From the NCBI GenBank assembly GCA_963760375.1, contig CAVXCS010000005.1, positions 992,001-1,056,000 on the forward strand: DNA of 64,000 nucleotides, read 5' to 3'. Shown piece after piece: positions 61,338 to 64,000 of this stretch. The position numbers and the translations under genes were made by a program. The stretch's first letter is position 1; each line of letters starts with the position of its first letter. Source of the DNA: Pelagihabitans sp963760375. GTDB taxonomy: Bacteria; Bacteroidota; Bacteroidia; Flavobacteriales; Flavobacteriaceae. Below the pieces are notes generated by a model. The model did no database searches and was not told where the DNA came from. It worked only from the letters and a program-made list of their open reading frames with translations.

Positions 61338-62156
61338 TCAATACTGTTCTTCATCACTGGGGAAATCCTGACTTTTCACATCGGTAACATATCTCGAAAT
61401 GGCATTGCCCATATCTTCGTACAAATTCATATATCTGCGCAAAAAACGGGGATTGAACTCATGGGTCATCCCAAGGAGATCATGGATGACCAATACCTGC
61501 CCGTCTGCATATTTTCCGGCCCCTATGCCGATCGTGGGAATCGAAATGCTTTCTGAAACCTTTTTGGTAAGGGATGCCGGAATTTTTTCCAGCACAACGG
61601 CGAAACATCCCAATTTTTCAAGTAAACTGGCATCTTCCATCAGTTTCTCGGCCTCGGTTTCCTCTTTGGCACGCACCGTATAGGTTCCGAATTTATAGAT
61701 CGACTGTGGTGTCAATCCCAAATGTCCCATCACCGGTATACCGGCATTTAGGATTCGTTTTACCGATTCCTTTATCTCGAGACCACCCTCCAGTTTTACT
61801 GCATGTGCCCCGCTTTCCTTCATGATTCTGATGGCCGAACGCAATGCCTCCTTGGGGTCGCTCTGGTAACTGCCAAACGGAATATCGACAACGACCAAGG
61901 CCCTGTCAACAGCCCTTATTACCGATGCGGCATGATAGATCATTTGGTCCAAGGTAATGGGCAAGGTCGTTTCATGTCCCGCCATGACGTTGCTGGCCGA
62001 ATCCCCTACAAGAATGACATCCACATTAGCGGAGTCAACAATTTTTGCCATGGAATAGTCGTAGGCCGTCAGCATGGAAATTTTTTCCTTGTTTTTTTTC
62101 ATTTCCACCAACGACTTCACGGTGACTCTCTTATATTCTTTTTTGGCAGTTGACAT
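61338..62156 (-). CDS. panB: 3-methyl-2-oxobutanoate hydroxymethyltransferase
   Basis: PanB makes ketopantoate, the first step of pantothenate synthesis, using methylene-tetrahydrofolate. The 272-residue protein has KISMLTAYDYSMAKIVD, ILVGDSASNVMAGHETTLPI, VVVDIPFGSYQ, AVKLEGG and the catalytic-region PVMGHLGLTPQS, then IGIGAG. ATG 62154-62156 is chosen; the frame open to 62264 is upstream extension only. A near -7 element (TACTTTTA) lies a short distance upstream on the minus strand. Confidence 0.95.
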   Translation of the reverse strand: MSTAKKEYKRVTVKSLVEMKKNKEKISMLTAYDYSMAKIVDSANVDVILVGDSASNVMAGHETTLPITLDQMIYHAASVIRAVDRALVVVDIPFGSYQSDPKEALRSAIRIMKESGAHAVKLEGGLEIKESVKRILNAGIPVMGHLGLTPQSIYKFGTYTVRAKEETEAEKLMEDASLLEKLGCFAVVLEKIPASLTKKVSESISIPTIGIGAGKYADGQVLVIHDLLGMTHEFNPRFLRRYMNLYEDMGNAISRYVTDVKSQDFPSDEEQY

Positions 62157-62308
62157 TTGCGCTTTTTTAAGTGTGATAAAAGTAAGGAAATTGTTTTTGG
62201 CTTTCACATTTGTACGTGGATCTGTGAATTCAAATGATAAAAACACCAATTTCCATAGGCGCATGGATCGCGAAAATTGAATTTACCTTATTGCTTCCAT
62301 ATTTATTT

Positions 62309-62316
62309 TACATTTG
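62309..62316 (+). promoter_or_regulatory. Bacteroidota -7 element (TACATTTG)
   Basis: An exact TAnnTTTG match ends 15 nt before ATG 62332 of the NTF2-like gene. It overlaps a possible TTG start at 62314 and so argues for the ATG. Confidence 0.5.
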
Positions 62317-62331
62317 AGCAAATCCAGGACC

Positions 62332-62787
62332 ATGAAAATCGTTTTTACCGTTTTGTTCGTTTTTTGTTTATTCCCTTTGTCGGCGCAGGATTCGGAGCAA
62401 GAAGCCATCAAAAAAACCATCATGGGCTTCTTTGAGGGTTTTCACAGGCAAGATTCCGTGATGATCAAGGAAACCGTAGATCAAAATATCATTTTGCAAA
62501 CGATCGGGACCGATTCCTTGGGGAAAATCAAGGTAAGCACGGAAGCATTTTCCGATTTTTTGAAATCGATTGTGGGCATCCCCAAAACCACCCAGTTCCA
62601 GGAGGTGATCCAAAGTTTTTCCATACAGGTCGACGGCCCCATGGCCAACGCTTGGACGCCCTATGTATTTTCGCTCAATGGCGGCTTTCACCATTGTGGG
62701 GTCAATTCCTTCCAATTGGTGAAAGACCGAGAACAGTGGAAGATCATTTATCTTATCGATACCCGTCGTATGGAAGGTTGCCAATGA
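62332..62787 (+). CDS. Secreted NTF2/SnoaL-like protein
   Basis: The protein has 151 residues with a signal peptide (cleavage near PLSAQ). A single NTF2-like domain follows: EQEAIKKTIMGFFEGFHRQD, VDQNIILQTIGTDSLGKI and a beta sheet ending DREQWKIIYLIDTRR. The pocket lacks an obvious catalytic set, as in many periplasmic relatives. A TTG six codons upstream is excluded by the promoter element. Function unknown. Confidence 0.85.
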   Translation: MKIVFTVLFVFCLFPLSAQDSEQEAIKKTIMGFFEGFHRQDSVMIKETVDQNIILQTIGTDSLGKIKVSTEAFSDFLKSIVGIPKTTQFQEVIQSFSIQVDGPMANAWTPYVFSLNGGFHHCGVNSFQLVKDREQWKIIYLIDTRRMEGCQ

Positions 62788-62825
62788 CCCAAGATCGGCA
62801 CTGAATTTATCTCAAACCATTTTAA

Positions 62826-63041
62826 TTTCTTCGGAGCATCAGGAAAAACACAACGTTTAAAATTTTAGGTTCAATCTCATTTTTGCTGCTCGCAGCGATC
62901 ATTATCGACCAAATTATCCCCGGGTTAACGGGAGGGGCATTGGATAGCCAGGAAGGAAAGCCTGGACCCTTTTTGATCCAGGGCGATCATGGCCCCATTG
63001 AATTCAGGAATATAGTGATTACCCCTAGGTTAGCCGATTAG
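62826..63041 (+). pseudogene. Remnant of a DUF1080 (3-keto-disaccharide hydrolase-like) gene
   Basis: An open frame of 71 codons with no start codon ends at TAG 63039-63041. Its last part, GPFLIQGDHGPIEFRNIVITP, matches the conserved C terminus of DUF1080 proteins. Its first part (KNTTFKILGSISFLLLAAII) looks like a signal peptide. The central catalytic domain is missing, as if an internal deletion had joined the two ends. DUF1080 genes commonly accompany Gfo/Idh oxidoreductases such as the convergent neighbour. Confidence 0.55.
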
Positions 63042-63147
63042 CCTGTTTTCGACTAAGTTGCAGGCGATGGTGTTGATGATTGACCGGTAAACGGATGCTT
63101 TCTTCGACCCATTTCGACTTCGATTTTTTAAAGATTTTCCTAAAAGG

Positions 63148-63193
63148 GAAAAGGCCATCCCCATCCTATTGCACATAGGTTGGGAGGGCCTTG
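63148..63193 (-). terminator. Probable terminator of the Gfo/Idh gene
   Basis: On the minus strand, 22 nt after the stop, an imperfect stem of about 16 bp (AAGGCC paired with GGCCTT, inner TAGG paired with CCTA) closes a 7-nt loop and is followed by TTTT. Confidence 0.6.
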
Positions 63194-63214
63194 TGGTTTG
63201 ATGGGCGGAATCTT

Positions 63215-64000
63215 TTAAATTTTCCAGCCTTCCCGGTAGGTACGGGTCACGAATTGGTTCGCTTCTTCCAGGTTGGTGATGCGCGTATTCTCGCCATCCC
63301 ACAGTAATTTTTTGCGGGCAAAAAACTCCATTTTTCCCTGGCTGTTTTCCCTTTGCAACATATAACTGCGTATGGCCAAATTACCCATGAGTACGGTTTC
63401 CGTCATGGGCCCGGCATAATCAAAGGATGAAGTAAGGGCCAGGTGCTCCGCACTGCCAAAACCGGCCTTGCAGGCGTCGACCCATTTGCGCTGATGGCCA
63501 TATTCAGGCTCTATGTCATCTTCGGTCTCCGGACCGAAATCGGTGGTACCGTCGTTGAGGTATAATTTAGGCATCAGGGGAGAGCTGTCATTGATATTGG
63601 TGGAGATAATGCCTTTCTCACCGATGATCAATACGCCATTGGCACTGTCCCTTCCACCGATATCGCTATCGGCGGGAATAATATCGGGATGCGAAGGACG
63701 GATACCGCCATCGCTCCAGGTCATTTCAATAGGGGATTTACTTTTTTCAGTAGCTCCGAAATGCAGGGTTATAAACGAAGAAGGAGGGCAGCCTTCGGGA
63801 TGGTAATCGGCATTCCACATCTGCGTATATACCGAACCCACACTGCATTCGGCATCGGTAGGATATTTTAGTCCGAGCGTTCTAAACGGGATATCGATCA
63901 AGTGGCAACCTACGTCGCCCAATGCACCTGTACCATAATCCCACCAGCCCCGCCAATTAAAGGGATGCAGCTTGGGAGTATAAGCCCTGGCGGGAGCGGG
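63215..64000 (-). CDS. Gfo/Idh/MocA family oxidoreductase (5' end beyond window)
   Basis: The frame is open to the right edge with 261 sense codons visible. It shows the C-terminal substrate domain of the family: WWDYGTGALGDVGCHLIDIPF, typical of Bacteroidota secreted Gfo/Idh enzymes, then SFITLHFGATEKSKSPIEMTW and a Trp-rich end. The NAD-binding half lies outside the window. Such genes usually belong to sugar-derivative catabolism, as do the NIPSNAP, DUF5009 and DUF1080 families also seen here. Confidence 0.9.
   Translation of the reverse strand, partial: PAPARAYTPKLHPFNWRGWWDYGTGALGDVGCHLIDIPFRTLGLKYPTDAECSVGSVYTQMWNADYHPEGCPPSSFITLHFGATEKSKSPIEMTWSDGGIRPSHPDIIPADSDIGGRDSANGVLIIGEKGIISTNINDSSPLMPKLYLNDGTTDFGPETEDDIEPEYGHQRKWVDACKAGFGSAEHLALTSSFDYAGPMTETVLMGNLAIRSYMLQRENSQGKMEFFARKKLLWDGENTRITNLEEANQFVTRTYREGWKI

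Larger units (their letters stand above)
62788..63214. other. 427-nt gap between convergent genes: DUF1080 remnant and terminator
   Basis: This gap holds no intact gene. Its first half contains the decayed DUF1080 frame and its end a long imperfect hairpin, both annotated separately. Between them (63042-63150) nothing recognisable is seen. Confidence 0.7.

Noticed and set aside
61305..61341. TTGAACC...GGTTCAA inverted repeat at the panB stop
   Set aside because: The loop is over 20 nt and no T tract follows the second arm on the minus strand.
63030..63302. 90-residue minus-strand frame
   Set aside because: It overlaps the end of the Gfo/Idh gene and the terminator hairpin and has no recognisable sequence.

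Overview
The window looks like chromosomal DNA of a member of the Flavobacteriaceae (Bacteroidota). The evidence is the gene families (BamD, RpoZ, CoaBC, DUF4835 and RecN in a row; a PorP/SprF-type protein; a TPR-type histidine kinase; LytTR regulators; many short lipoproteins; a YtxJ-type bacillithiol protein). Repeated TAnnTTTG -7 elements upstream of genes, usually without a Shine-Dalgarno site, point the same way. No phage, insertion sequence, CRISPR array, rRNA or tRNA was seen. The only RNA gene recognised is a small SRP RNA at 44117-44212. The genus cannot be fixed from the sequence alone.

Layout. 1-3812 (minus): the edge of a DUF5009 acyltransferase, then a compact operon of a split 5'-nucleotidase, a GNAT acetyltransferase and a NIPSNAP protein. 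3927-16502 (plus): a housekeeping block of DUF6913-dapA, bamD-rpoZ-coaBC-DUF4835-recN, fabI, glycosyltransferase-YbbR-coaE and a two-component pair. 16560-24107 (minus): an apparently co-transcribed run of Gfo/Idh oxidoreductase, hydroxyacyl-CoA dehydrogenase, DUF1015, YggS, exonuclease/GIY-YIG fusion, K+ channel, miaA and gluconokinase. 24313-35960: pcm, smpB, a histidine phosphatase, a PorP-coil-SPOR fusion, tetR, clpB, ytxJ, a lipoprotein, fumarylacetoacetase and glyA. 35975-40678 (minus): an accessory signalling locus with a LytTR regulator whose receiver lacks the phospho-acceptor Asp, a 54-residue lipoprotein, a TPR-histidine kinase carrying six single-base frameshifts, a NarL-like response regulator and an unknown protein. 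40922-50231: a beta-helix lipoprotein, thioesterase, glutamine cyclotransferase, SRP RNA, a short-chain dehydrogenase, a small transaldolase, a thioredoxin-like protein without cysteines, an ABC-F ATPase and a lipoprotein. 50294-64000: a membrane protein, fasciclin protein, pheT, TlpA, leuB/leuA, a helical-repeat protein, an EamA exporter, an RluA synthase, panB, an NTF2-like protein, a decayed DUF1080 remnant and the 3' part of a second Gfo/Idh oxidoreductase.

Most of the window is conserved core metabolism and envelope biogenesis: coenzyme A (coaBC, coaE, panB), lysine/cell wall (dapA), fatty acid synthesis (fabI), outer-membrane assembly (bamD), leucine (leuAB) and translation (pheT, smpB, miaA, ffs, ABC-F). 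The most unusual part is the signalling locus at 36-40.7 kb. Several regulatory details can be read directly: a TetR operator inside its own promoter spacer, a terminator fused to a promoter ahead of the glycosyltransferase, near-leaderless starts for bamD and smpB, and a 29-codon upstream ORF overlapping pcm by ATGA.
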